64,000 nt of DNA from positions 62,001 through 126,000 of the forward strand of contig CAMCMU010000005.1 of the NCBI GenBank assembly GCA_945876035.1, given 5' to 3'. The notes under the pieces are model-generated. The model was not told the DNA's origin. It worked only from the letters and a program-made list of their open reading frames with translations, and ran no database searches. A program made the translations under genes and the position numbers. The stretch comes from Schlesneria paludicola DSM 18645 (GTDB lineage Bacteria > Planctomycetota > Planctomycetia > Planctomycetales > Planctomycetaceae). Shown in pieces: positions 20,708 to 28,938 of this stretch (the first letter of the stretch is position 1; the number at the start of each line of letters is the position of its first letter).

Positions 20708-21475
20708 TCAAGAACCCGATCTCGGCTTGCGCAGTCGCCAAGGAACTTCTAGACCGTGACGGTCCATGATCAGCGGATCGGACAGGATGCGTTCTGTGAG
20801 CCCGTCCGCCTGCACTTTCCCTTCGTCCAGAACAACAACGCGATCGCAAAGATCGATGGCGAAGTCCAGATCGTGCGTGGCAACAATCAGCGTGCCGGAA
20901 AAATCACGCAAAATACTGAGCAACTGGCGACGTGCTCGCGGGTCAAGATTGCTTGTTGGTTCATCCAGAACAAGGACGGCTGGCTGGCACGCCAAGACGC
21001 CAGCCAGACAGACGCGTTTCCGTTCGCCGGTACTCAATTCGGACGGATTCCTCGTGGAGCAGTCTGCCAGACCAACGGCACTCAGACCGCGCTCCACTCG
21101 TGCCAGAACTTCGGCGTGGTCAAGACCGAGATTGAGCGGCCCAAACGCGACGTCGTCGCGGACGGTCGGACAGAACAACTGGTCGTCCGGATCTTGAAAG
21201 AGGAACCCCACCTGTTGCCGGATCTCGCGCAACCGAGATTTTGTGACAGCCTGTCCATTGAAGAAGACATGAGCCTCTTCATCTCGAATTGCCGGCGGCG
21301 ATGGGAGCAGCCCATTGCAGTGCATCAGTAACGTGGATTTGCCGGCACCACTTGGCCCCACGACGGCAAGCCGATCTCCGCGACAGACCGCGCAACGGAT
21401 TTCGTGGAGCGCTAGTCGCCCATTCTGGTATCGAAACGACAGACCACGAAGGTCGAGAATGATCGGCTGATTCAT
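20708..21475 (-). CDS. cbiO: Cobalt/nickel ECF transporter ATPase
   Basis: The protein has 255 residues from the ATG at 21473-21475; the frame is open further upstream, but homologues begin at about this Met. It is an ABC ATPase with Walker A GPSGAGKST, Q-loop QDPDDQLF (the QDPDxQ form is typical of CbiO/EcfA), signature LSTGERKR, Walker B VLVLDEPTSNLD and H-loop THDLDFA. It would energise uptake of Ni2+ or Co2+ through the CbiQ and CbiM components encoded just upstream on the same strand. It acts at the cytoplasmic face of the inner membrane. A 140-base gap separates it from cbiQ. No cobalamin or hydrogenase/urease genes are near, so the metal cannot be decided. Confidence 0.92.
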   Translation of the reverse strand: MNQPIILDLRGLSFRYQNGRLALHEIRCAVCRGDRLAVVGPSGAGKSTLLMHCNGLLPSPPAIRDEEAHVFFNGQAVTKSRLREIRQQVGFLFQDPDDQLFCPTVRDDVAFGPLNLGLDHAEVLARVERGLSAVGLADCSTRNPSELSTGERKRVCLAGVLACQPAVLVLDEPTSNLDPRARRQLLSILRDFSGTLIVATHDLDFAIDLCDRVVVLDEGKVQADGLTERILSDPLIMDRHGLEVPWRLRKPRSGS

Positions 21476-21615
21476 GCGTGGAAACTCAAGGCAAGGGTCG
21501 GCCAATCGAAGGCGATGAGACACAAAGTATGACACAAGAATAACCGTGGACAGCGTTCAACGTCTTGACCGATGGGATGCCGTGTTTCAACAACGTCTGG
21601 AGTCTCTGAATGGAA

Positions 21616-22284
21616 TCAGACGGCATCGTCCAGCGATCTCGCAGACCCAGCCCAGCCGCGGGCTAACATGGCACGGTGCGTCCGTTCGGCTCGTTCCATC
21701 GCCCGCAGTAAGAGAAGTCCAATCAATTGCGCATTCATGGTCCATCGCCTCCAAAACGAAACGTATCCAAAATCTCGCGCGTCTCGGGCGTTTCGCAAAC
21801 GTTTCAATTCGTCCCATAAAATGAAGAGATAGCGATACATAAACCCCAGCATGGCGACAAACACGGCAGGACATCTCCAGCGTCTCAGGACTGCGAGGAA
21901 CTCCCGAAACGGGAGCACATGGATCAGCCACAAGCCGGCCAAAAATGAAACCGTACATCGCATCCAGAGTGCAACCGTCCAACTCCACGCCTGATGATTC
22001 CCGCTGCTGACGGGAACCGAAAGTCCCAATACGAGCAGCAGTGGCACAAATAATCCCAGCCTGCGCGCGAGGTAACGAATCGTCACGCCCGAAAGACTCA
22101 ATCCGATAAAGATCAGAGTCAGCAGGAGTCCTTGTGCGGGCCAATGGTGAAGTGGAATGACGCCCGCCACCACAATGGCCAGCAGCGTCAGCCCCAGTTT
22201 CACATTCGCCGGAAGTCGGTGACAGACGGATCTTGAAGACACATCGACACCGACCGTGCGTGATCCAGGAACAGCATCATCCAT
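21616..22284 (-). CDS. cbiQ: ECF transporter transmembrane (T) component
   Basis: The protein has 222 residues, with an ATG overlapping the last 8 bases of cbiM. It has several hydrophobic segments (LGLTLLAIVVAGVIPL, LGLFVPLLLVLGLSVPV, VSFLAGLWLIHVLPF, AVFVAMLGFMYRYLFIL). The coupling-helix regions of CbiQ/EcfT proteins are seen as LRNARDARDFG and the C-terminal AMERAERTHRAMLARGWAG, close to the family's Ala-Arg-Gly signature that contacts the ATPase. It would link the CbiO ATPase to the metal-binding CbiM subunit. The overlap with cbiM shows translational coupling. Confidence 0.9.
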   Translation of the reverse strand: MDDAVPGSRTVGVDVSSRSVCHRLPANVKLGLTLLAIVVAGVIPLHHWPAQGLLLTLIFIGLSLSGVTIRYLARRLGLFVPLLLVLGLSVPVSSGNHQAWSWTVALWMRCTVSFLAGLWLIHVLPFREFLAVLRRWRCPAVFVAMLGFMYRYLFILWDELKRLRNARDARDFGYVSFWRRWTMNAQLIGLLLLRAMERAERTHRAMLARGWAGSARSLDDAV

Positions 22285-23254
22285 CGGAACCGTCCACCAT
22301 CGTCAGACGATTCCCCTGCCAACGCGCAATGCCGACCAGCACCATCGCCCCGGAAAATACAATCACCGTACCGAGCAGTCCGGCGAGGGATACCGAGTAC
22401 CAACTGGGAGAGAGAAGCGGAATCTCGTAGCCGCCGAGAAGCAGTGGAGTTCCTTGGGTTTTTAAGTCCATAAAGCCAAGCTGTTCCGAGACCGCATCAA
22501 GTCCATCGGAATAGACGCTCTTAAAGGGAGCGACCAACGCGGCAACAGCCAATGCGGCCACCATTCCGGCAACGACAAATCGGCCCACTGCGCCAATGGA
22601 ACTGGTGGGTGCCGGTGAGGGGATCAGATCCGCTCGACGCGATAGAACAAACGCCAAGACCGATCCGGTGATGATCGCTTCACCGACTCCAACGAGGCCG
22701 TGATAGAACACCATGAGCTGAAAAACGCCCTGCGGATCAAATCCGATCGACGTTGAGGACAATCCAAATTCAACACAGAACAATGCCGCTGCGGCCAGCA
22801 CGGATAGCCATGCGGCAACGACTGCCGCCGACACCGTGGATGTCATGCCGCTTCCGAACAACCTTCGCAGCGAAGCATAAATCGCATAGCCGCCCCAGGC
22901 GCCAACAACACCCATGTTCAAAATATTGGCACCGAGAGACAACAAGCCGCCGTCGTGGAACAACACCGCTTGGACAAAAAGAACCATCGCAATAGCCAAG
23001 CATCCGGCCCATGGACCCAGCAACACTGACGCCAAGACTCCGCCCAACAAGTGCCCAGAGACGGGAAGACCCAGCAACGGAAAATTGACCATCTGTCCGG
23101 CAAACACGAGTGCGGCCATCATCCCGGTTAATGGCACCGCCCTGTCTTCCAAATCAATCCGAAGCCGCCGCAACGAATAGGCAATTGCCCCGGCGCTGGC
23201 AGCGGCAGCCGCCAAGCAAACCTCCGGCCCTAAGATGCCATCGCGAATGTGCAT
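22277..23254 (-). CDS. cbiM: Nickel/cobalt ECF substrate-binding subunit, CbiM fused to CbiN/NikN
   Basis: The protein has 325 residues from the ATG at 23252-23254, chosen because substrate-specific CbiM/NikM proteins begin with MHI; here MHIRDGILGPEV, with the N-terminal His2 that coordinates the metal. Residues ~1-215 are the multi-span CbiM domain (for example QMVNFPLLGLPVSGHLLGG and FVQAVLFHDGGLLSLGANI with ligand-like His). Residues ~230-325 resemble CbiN/NikN: a membrane span, an extracellular segment with DGLD and PLLLGGYEIP, and a final span. The fusion is common in NikMN-type systems. First gene of the cbiMN-cbiQ-cbiO unit. I found no riboswitch consensus or NikR-like palindrome upstream. 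Confidence 0.9.
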   Translation of the reverse strand: MHIRDGILGPEVCLAAAAASAGAIAYSLRRLRIDLEDRAVPLTGMMAALVFAGQMVNFPLLGLPVSGHLLGGVLASVLLGPWAGCLAIAMVLFVQAVLFHDGGLLSLGANILNMGVVGAWGGYAIYASLRRLFGSGMTSTVSAAVVAAWLSVLAAAALFCVEFGLSSTSIGFDPQGVFQLMVFYHGLVGVGEAIITGSVLAFVLSRRADLIPSPAPTSSIGAVGRFVVAGMVAALAVAALVAPFKSVYSDGLDAVSEQLGFMDLKTQGTPLLLGGYEIPLLSPSWYSVSLAGLLGTVIVFSGAMVLVGIARWQGNRLTMVDGSDG

Positions 23255-23754
23255 GGACTTACTGCGCCTCTCCAAAACGAACGCGTGATTCAAGATTTAC
23301 CCGGATCGTTTCTTAGCAGATCGATCGCCTGATTCCAAACGTAACAGGGTGATCCGCGAGAGGAGTGTTGGGAGCTCTCGTCTAAACGTCGTTGCGGGGA
23401 ATGACGTGATCTCGTCCGTCGTCTGAGGGGGATCGAAGGCGGGGTCACGCCGGTGAAGACACCGAAAACGCCGACGATGCTCGAGGTCGTTGCTTCGGCC
23501 CGCGTTTCGTCTGCCGTGGTTGTCTTCGGGTGCGATGTGATTAAGACGCAAAACCCGGCTGTCAAACTCGCAGAAAGAATTCGGTCATTCGATGTCAGAC
23601 AATCGACCCGATTCTTGCTGTCATCATTCGAGGCTGTTCGCAACGTTCGGTTTCCGATGTCGATGGACCATTTGTGGCCGCCACTTTACCTGGCCGTATG
23701 TCATTGCGCAGATCGCGTGAACGAGTCCGGATCTTGGCTGTATCGCCCGTTTTG
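23255..23754. other. Divergent region between cbiM and the kelch gene
   Basis: About 500 bases without a supported gene. Short frames on both strands lack family similarity. The right end holds the ribosome-binding site of the kelch gene. I looked for a cobalamin-type riboswitch core upstream of cbiM and did not see one. No clear terminator or palindromic operator was found. Confidence 0.45.
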
Positions 23755-23778
23755 AAAGGATCGCTGATGCTCAAATAG
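23755..23778 (+). promoter_or_regulatory. Ribosome-binding site, ATG and in-frame TAG of the kelch gene
   Basis: AAAGGA at 23755-23760 lies 6 bases before the ATG at 23767, an ideal spacing. The frame from this ATG reads M-L-K and then TAG at 23776-23778. After the TAG the same frame continues without a break into the kelch protein through R-H-R-Q-S-W-S-L-G-A-L-T, which would form a normal positively charged signal-peptide start. The natural start therefore appears to be interrupted at codon 4. Confidence 0.7.
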
Positions 23779-23808
23779 CGACATCGACAATCCTGGAGTC
23801 TCGGGGCG

Positions 23809-24780
23809 TTGACCGTATTTCTGTTGCCACTAACGCTGGTGATTGGCGGCAACCGGTGTTTCGCTCTGTTTTCGGACGACGCCACGGTCCGCGTTGTCGT
23901 GAGTGAGGGGCCGGAACTCCCATCGTCGATGGCGGGGCATGTTGGCGGAATTGTTGGTCATCGGCCTGTCGTCGCCGGCGGATCGAGATGGAGCGTGGAT
24001 CAAAAAACCAAACGATGGCTTCATGAGTGTTTCGTCTTTCGAGACGGTCCTTCGCTTCCCGGTCCCTGTAGTGACGCGGCGTACGTCACCGGATCTCGCG
24101 GCCTTTACCTCGCCGGTGGCACCAACGGCAAACAGGCGAGCACTCAGGTGTTGTTCCTCGCTGACACCTCCGCCAACGCCTCGTGGCAACCTCTCGCGTC
24201 TCTTCCGCAACCTATCGAGGCCGCCTCGGGCGTTCTCCTTTCCGACAAGTTTTACGTCATCGGTGGGTTTTCTGGAGACCGGGCCAGCAGTCAAATTTGG
24301 GAACTGGATCTCGACTCACCAACCGCGACATGGACGGAACGCGCCCCGCTCCCTGCGGAGGGACGCGGCTATGCCGCCGTCACGGCGGTGGGTTCTCAGC
24401 TTTATGTGTTCGGTGGCTTCACATCACCTCCCTCTGAGCCACAAACCAAAATTTTCGGCGATGCCGATCGCTATGAGCCTGCCACCAACGTCTGGAAGCG
24501 ACTGGAAGGGTTTGACATGCCGGGATATGCCTGGACGGCGACCGCCATTGGAGAACGCCAAATCCTGTTGATAGGTCGCGTCCCCAAACTAAAAACTGTG
24601 ACTGACGAAGTCGGGCTGGTAGATCTCGAGACTATGAAGGCCCGCTCGATCGGACGTCTGATAACACCGGCCTGCTGCATGCCCGCAATGCCGAATGGTG
24701 TCAAAACTTGGTGGTTCCCGGGAGGCGATCCGGATACCAATCGCAACCGCACGACCCGGACGTCGATCCTCACGTTCTAG
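23809..24780 (+). CDS. Kelch-repeat exported protein with disrupted start
   Basis: The open frame gives 323 residues from a TTG at 23809, with GGAG about 11 bases upstream. The better start is the ATG at 23767, but TAG at 23776 stops it. The body has about five to six kelch blades with the typical double glycine and spaced Tyr/Trp: LYLAGGTNG, FYVIGGFSGDRASSQIWELD and LYVFGGFTSP followed by DRYEPATNVWKRL. It resembles the N-acetylneuraminate epimerase (NanM)/planctomycete kelch group. No sialic-acid genes lie nearby, so that activity is not assigned. The TTG product would have only a short uncharged leader (TVFLLPLTLVIGG), so export may be impaired unless the TAG is read through. It may be a recent pseudogene or a phase of a variable strain. 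Confidence 0.7.
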   Translation: MTVFLLPLTLVIGGNRCFALFSDDATVRVVVSEGPELPSSMAGHVGGIVGHRPVVAGGSRWSVDQKTKRWLHECFVFRDGPSLPGPCSDAAYVTGSRGLYLAGGTNGKQASTQVLFLADTSANASWQPLASLPQPIEAASGVLLSDKFYVIGGFSGDRASSQIWELDLDSPTATWTERAPLPAEGRGYAAVTAVGSQLYVFGGFTSPPSEPQTKIFGDADRYEPATNVWKRLEGFDMPGYAWTATAIGERQILLIGRVPKLKTVTDEVGLVDLETMKARSIGRLITPACCMPAMPNGVKTWWFPGGDPDTNRNRTTRTSILTF

Positions 24781-25145
24781 CGATCCATTTGACCCGGGCA
24801 ACCAAATCTGTCGAACGTCAAATCGGCTGAGAACACGGCACCTGCCTCCCCTTATTTTTCGTCGGAGACAGCCCATGCAACAGGCGGCGGCAGTACCGAC
24901 GCCATGGTGATCTCTGAGGATTCGGGACATTGGTGGTCAGAGAGGGGCTTGGCGAGATTAAGCAGAGCACGGCCCGAGAAGACGCTGAACGGGGGATCCG
25001 AGGCGGCTTTCATCGGCGTGCCATTCCCCACGACAGAGCCTCCTGACTATAGTACGCCACCCTTCCGCTGACTGCGGTGATGGCCTCGACCCCATTTGGG
25101 GACGACTGTTCTCACACACTCTCGAACGTTCCACGGTCCCCACCC
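24781..25145. other. Intergenic region upstream of the TauE/SafE gene
   Basis: About 365 bases between the kelch gene and the permease gene on the same strand. No supported coding frame. No convincing terminator or promoter hexamers could be picked out. Confidence 0.4.
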
Positions 25146-25958
25146 ATGATGGATGACATCGTTCTGACAGTGCTGATCTTCGCGTTTGCGGTCCTGTACT
25201 CATCGGTCGGACATGCGGGGGCGACCGGATATCAGGCGGCGATGGCGTTCATGGGTCTGGATCCGGCGGTGATGAAGATCTCGGCGTTAGTCCTTAATAT
25301 TCCCGTAGCCATCATCGGGACCGTGCGTTTCGGGCGGGCCGGTTCCCTACGGTGGCGATTGCTCTGGCCATTCGCGGTGGCTTCGGTGCCCGCCGCTTAT
25401 GTCGGAGGAATGGTGATGCTTCCCAATTTGCTCTTCAAGCAAGCCATCGGCCTAATGCTGTTTCTCGCTGCCGGAAAGTTGATCCTGCAACCGGATGAGG
25501 AGACATCGATCACGACAGCGACTCCGCCCCTGTCCCTGTCTCTGCCCGTGGGAGCTGCCATCGGCCTGCTCGCGGGCCTGACCGGCACGGGAGGCGGTGT
25601 GCTGCTCACCCCGATCCTCCTCTTCATGCGATGGGCGACGATGCGCGACGCAGCGGGTGTCTCCGTGGCGTTCATTCTGCTCAATTCCGTCTCGGGATTG
25701 GCAGGACAATCGGCATCGGTTTCGTTATTGCCCGCTCCAATCTGGTTCTGGATCGCCGCCGGAGTTGCCGGGGGCCTTGTCGGTACGCAACTCAGTTTAC
25801 GCCATTTGGCCGTTTCCACCATCAGACGAATGCTTGGTGTGGTACTGATCATCGCCGGAATGAAAATGCTTCTGAATCTCGAGAAAATCAAGGTGTCTCC
25901 ACCGGACGTCATTTCATCCACGGACTTTGTAGCCAATTTCACCCAGAAGGCCGCGTAG
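25146..25958 (+). CDS. TauE/SafE-family sulfite/organosulfonate exporter-like permease
   Basis: The protein has 270 residues from the ATG pair at 25146; the longer frame from 25077 is hydrophilic and unlikely. It has about eight hydrophobic segments arranged as two halves, each beginning with the family's Gly-rich signature: SSVGHAGATGYQAAMAFMG near residue 20, and GLLAGLTGTGGGVLLTPILL near 140. This is the TauE/SafE (DUF81) fold, inner-membrane carriers that export sulfite, sulfoacetate or related anions. The substrate cannot be inferred from the neighbours. Its last 45 bases overlap the 3' end of the oppositely oriented SUI1 gene. Confidence 0.88.
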   Translation: MMDDIVLTVLIFAFAVLYSSVGHAGATGYQAAMAFMGLDPAVMKISALVLNIPVAIIGTVRFGRAGSLRWRLLWPFAVASVPAAYVGGMVMLPNLLFKQAIGLMLFLAAGKLILQPDEETSITTATPPLSLSLPVGAAIGLLAGLTGTGGGVLLTPILLFMRWATMRDAAGVSVAFILLNSVSGLAGQSASVSLLPAPIWFWIAAGVAGGLVGTQLSLRHLAVSTIRRMLGVVLIIAGMKMLLNLEKIKVSPPDVISSTDFVANFTQKAA

Positions 25959-26264
25959 CCGTTCGAGGTGCTCGCCCTGAACTTCGAGCAACGCGCCATC
26001 GAGCGTTCCGCCGGCACCACAGGAATTTTTGAGCCGAACGAGGAGCGAGGGGAGGTCGTTCCCCTCGGCAGCCAAGCCGCGGATGACGGTCACAACCTTC
26101 CCTCTTTTTCGCCTTTCAACCGTCAACGTGGCGGTTTGTTTTGCCGGTGATACCTGCTTGCTCGACGCCAGCGGAGGTGGACAGGAGCATTCACTTTCCA
26201 GCCGATCACAGCGATCACAAATCGGTGGTCGATCCCAATCAGTTCCTGCGAACAGTCTCATCAT
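25914..26264 (-). CDS. SUI1/eIF1-like translation initiation factor
   Basis: The protein has 116 residues from the first of two adjacent ATGs (26264; the second is at 26261). The C-terminal ~70 residues are a SUI1 domain: RGKVVTVIRGLA, LPSLLVRLKNSCGAGGTL, and VQGEHLERLRGLLGEIGYKV, matching bacterial YciH proteins. The N-terminus has four cysteines (C16, C19, C26, C28 in CDRC...CSC) that could form a small zinc site. Bacterial SUI1 proteins are thought to influence start-site fidelity, but the role is not firmly known. The gene converges on the TauE/SafE gene and overlaps it by 45 bases. Confidence 0.88.
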   Translation of the reverse strand: MMRLFAGTDWDRPPICDRCDRLESECSCPPPLASSKQVSPAKQTATLTVERRKRGKVVTVIRGLAAEGNDLPSLLVRLKNSCGAGGTLDGALLEVQGEHLERLRGLLGEIGYKVRG

Positions 26265-26604
26265 TTGGGCTTTCGTTGATGTGGGCCGGTGACTACGCGA
26301 GATGACACGGCGTTACGTGGGACGGCTGTCGGTGATCCTTTTCGCGGGGAACGTTGAAAACCGTCATCCGGATTTGGTTTCACGTCTTTCAAAAACATGC
26401 AATCAAGAACATACAAGAACATAACAGACCGCAAGAGAATCTCTTATTGACATGGACAATCGTGGCAGCAGTGCTGATCCACGTGGTTCGCAACCGACCC
26501 GTAAATCATGGTTCGCTATCAGCGATAGGGCAACCCGTCAGCCGGTGTGACACTGTTTCCGAGGGCTTCCAACCAAGAAATACGGTCGTGAATACGTCTC
26601 TTAC
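26265..26604. other. Intergenic region upstream of rpmF
   Basis: About 340 bases without a supported gene, divergent between the SUI1 gene (minus) and rpmF (plus). An isolated TTGACA occurs near 26446 but is not followed by a good -10 element. The better promoter candidate lies just downstream and is listed separately. Confidence 0.4.
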
Positions 26605-26634
26605 TTGACACTTGTTTTGCGGTTCCCGTAACAT
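26605..26634 (+). promoter_or_regulatory. Candidate sigma-70 promoter for rpmF-plsX-fabD
   Basis: A perfect -35 hexamer TTGACA (26605-26610) is followed after 18 bases by TAACAT (26629-26634), which matches TATAAT at four of six positions. It lies 100 bases upstream of the rpmF ATG in a plus-strand intergenic region, where the operon promoter is expected. This is a pattern match only. Confidence 0.45.
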
Positions 26635-26734
26635 CCCGGACTTCCCTTGGGGGCAAGCGTTGCATTGGCACAAACCGTGGCGATGATTTTCGCCCGTTTA
26701 TTTTTCGTCACTCACAGTTGGAAACGACCTCAAC

Positions 26735-26914
26735 ATGGCCGTACCGAAGCGTAGACAATCTAAAGGCCGATCACGTCGACGGCGCAGCCATGATGGCATC
26801 ACACCGCCTCAATTGCACAACTGCCAGCAGTGTCAATCTCGGATTCCGACTCATGTCATCTGCCCTGTTTGCGGCTATTACATGGGACGAAAATTGATTG
26901 AAGTTAAAGGTTGA
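26735..26914 (+). CDS. rpmF: 50S ribosomal protein L32
   Basis: The protein has 59 residues from the ATG at 26735. It begins MAVPKRRQSKGRSRRRRSH, the canonical L32 start, and has the C-terminal zinc-ribbon-type pair CQQC and CPVC followed by GYYMGRKLIEVKG. All four cysteines are kept, so this is the zinc-binding form. It lies 6 bases before plsX, the rpmF-plsX linkage found widely in bacteria that ties ribosome and lipid synthesis. Confidence 0.97.
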   Translation: MAVPKRRQSKGRSRRRRSHDGITPPQLHNCQQCQSRIPTHVICPVCGYYMGRKLIEVKG

Positions 26915-26920
26915 TGCTCC

Positions 26921-27916
26921 ATGCGAATTGCATTGGACGCGATGGGTGGCGACTTCGGTGTTCAACCCAACATTGACGGAGCAATCACCGCACTGAAGGA
27001 CAACCCGGACCTCCATGTCACACTGGTGGGAGATCTTTCTTCCATCGGTCCCCTGGTCGCCAAGTCGGGGTATCCGATTGACCGTTTGCATCTTCATGCC
27101 TCCGAAGGCTATGTGGAGATGGGTGAAAAGCCGATCGAAGCCCTGCGTCAAAAGCCGAATTGTTCGATCGTCGTGTGCTGGCAATTGATGGCAACCCAGC
27201 AGGTCGATGCGGTTGTGAGTGCAGGGCATACCGGTGCCGTCGTCGCCGCCGGACTGCGGACTCGGTTGTTTCTCAAAGGGGTCAAGCGTCCCGGTATCGC
27301 AGTGGCTCTCCCGACAACCAAGGGCAAGACTATCCTCATGGATGTGGGAGCGAATCCCGGTGCACGCCCCGAGCACCTCGTCCAATACGGAGTCATGGGA
27401 TCCGTGTATTCTCGCGAGATGTTCGGTATTGAGCGGCCGACAGTCGGCTTGATGAACATTGGCAGCGAAGACGGCAAAGGAACGGACGTTCTCCGTGAGT
27501 CACATACGCTATTTTCCCAAAGTCCGTTCCGCGACCAGTTCATTGGGAATATTGAGGGTCGTGAGTTGTATACCGGCGCGGCCGACGTGGTGATTTGTGA
27601 GGGTTTCGTCGGTAATGTGCTACTCAAGGCCGCGGAGGGCTTGGCCGACATGATGATGAAAACAGTCGCGGCCGAGGTGATCGGCGCGCTGAACGTCGAA
27701 CGCGGCCTCGCCACTCAGGCATTTCAAAGTCTCGCGAAGCGGTTCGAATATCACGAAGCGGGTGGCGCCCCTCTCCTCGGAGTGGAGGGACTCTCCATCA
27801 TTTGCCACGGAGCGAGTACCGCACGCTCGATTCACAATGCGTTGCGACTGGCAACAACACTCAAAGCTCGACGAATCAACGAACAAATTGTGGACCTGCT
27901 TTCCCAAAACCCATAA
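26921..27916 (+). CDS. plsX: Phosphate acyltransferase PlsX
   Basis: The protein has 331 residues, the normal length. It begins MRIALDAMGGDFGVQPN, the family signature. Further conserved stretches are SAGHTGAVVAAGLR, ANPGARPEHLVQYG, MNIGSEDGKGTD, and VVICEGFVGNVLLKAAEG. PlsX converts acyl-ACP to acyl-phosphate for the first step of phospholipid synthesis at the inner face of the membrane, feeding PlsY. It lies between rpmF and fabD in the fatty-acid cluster and is probably cotranscribed with rpmF. Confidence 0.96.
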   Translation: MRIALDAMGGDFGVQPNIDGAITALKDNPDLHVTLVGDLSSIGPLVAKSGYPIDRLHLHASEGYVEMGEKPIEALRQKPNCSIVVCWQLMATQQVDAVVSAGHTGAVVAAGLRTRLFLKGVKRPGIAVALPTTKGKTILMDVGANPGARPEHLVQYGVMGSVYSREMFGIERPTVGLMNIGSEDGKGTDVLRESHTLFSQSPFRDQFIGNIEGRELYTGAADVVICEGFVGNVLLKAAEGLADMMMKTVAAEVIGALNVERGLATQAFQSLAKRFEYHEAGGAPLLGVEGLSIICHGASTARSIHNALRLATTLKARRINEQIVDLLSQNP

Positions 27917-28026
27917 ACACCGTTGGTTTGGCCTGCCGCAGTCCGCCGGTTCATGACGCCTTACCTTCCTCGGGTCTGCCTCGTAGCAAGCATCTTCTGT
28001 GCATGGAAATCGGAGACCCTATCGAA

Positions 28027-28938
28027 ATGAGCAATATTACGTTCTTGTTTCCAGGGCAGGGAGCTCAACATGTGGGAATGGGAAAGACCCTTTCGCAAAA
28101 CTATCCCGCCGCGCGTCGCCTGTATGACCAAGCGAATGATCTGCTGGGTTATGACCTTGCCTCAATCTGTTTTGAAGGACCGGCAGAAAAACTGAACACA
28201 ACCGTTGTCAGCCAGCCGGCCATTTTCGTCAGCAGCCTCGCAGCACTGGAAATGTTGAAGGCCGATCGCCCACACGTGGTTGAGTCATGCAAGTTTTCCG
28301 CAGGACTAAGCCTTGGCGAATACACCGCACTCACATTTGCCGGTGCCCTGAGTTTTGAAGACGGACTTCGTGTGGTGCAGGTTCGGGGCGAAGCCATGCA
28401 GGCGGCTGCGGACGCTGTCTCCTCCGGCATGGTCAGCGCCTTGCTGCTCAACCGTGACCAAGTCCAAGAAGTGCTGGACACGTCTTCGTCACGGGGTGGC
28501 ATCTGGATCGCAAACTACCTCTGTCCCGGGAATACGGTTTTGTCGGGGGAAAAAGCGGCGTGTGACCATGCCGCCGATGCGATTATTCAAGCGGGCGGCA
28601 AGCCCGTCGTTTTGGCTGTGGCTGGCGCGTTTCACACGCCACTCATGGAATCGGCGTGCGACAGGCTCAGGGAGGCATTGAGTCGTGCGGCAATTGGCAC
28701 ACCCCAAATCCCCGTCATTTCCAACGTGGACGGCCAAGCACACTCAAATCCGGACGACATTCGACAAAATTTGGTTCGGCAGATGACACAGCCCGTTCTT
28801 TGGGAGGATTCCATGCGGTGGCTCTTGTCTCAAGCAGCAGGTCCATTCTTCGAAATCGGTCCAGGGAAAGTCCTGAAAGGGCTCCTCAAACGGATTGATC
28901 GCAAAGTCGACTGTGAATCAATTAACGACTCGCCCTGA
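28027..28938 (+). CDS. fabD: Malonyl-CoA:ACP transacylase
   Basis: The protein has 303 residues from the ATG at 28027. An ATG at 28003 would add eight residues, and GGAG at ~28011 favours 28027. It begins MSNITFLFPGQGAQHVGMG, typical of FabD. The catalytic Ser is S95 in GLSLGEYTAL, and the catalytic His is in VAGAFHTPLM. The usual bacterial motif is GHSxGE; here Leu replaces the His next to the nucleophile, a form I associate with plant plastid MCAT proteins, with which it also shares IANYLCPGN. It transfers malonyl groups to ACP (AcpP is encoded 288 bases downstream) for chain elongation. Overall catalytic residues are present, so it should be active. Confidence 0.95.
   Translation: MSNITFLFPGQGAQHVGMGKTLSQNYPAARRLYDQANDLLGYDLASICFEGPAEKLNTTVVSQPAIFVSSLAALEMLKADRPHVVESCKFSAGLSLGEYTALTFAGALSFEDGLRVVQVRGEAMQAAADAVSSGMVSALLLNRDQVQEVLDTSSSRGGIWIANYLCPGNTVLSGEKAACDHAADAIIQAGGKPVVLAVAGAFHTPLMESACDRLREALSRAAIGTPQIPVISNVDGQAHSNPDDIRQNLVRQMTQPVLWEDSMRWLLSQAAGPFFEIGPGKVLKGLLKRIDRKVDCESINDSP

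Noticed and set aside
23290-23643. 117-codon frame upstream of cbiM with a hydrophobic start
   Set aside because: Arg/Ser-rich remainder without domains, several overlapping frames in the same region, and no ribosome-binding site; not supported as a gene.
23255-23754. Possible cobalamin or nickel-cobalt riboswitch upstream of cbiM
   Set aside because: I read both strands for the conserved core boxes and did not find them; a covariance-model search would be needed to exclude it fully.
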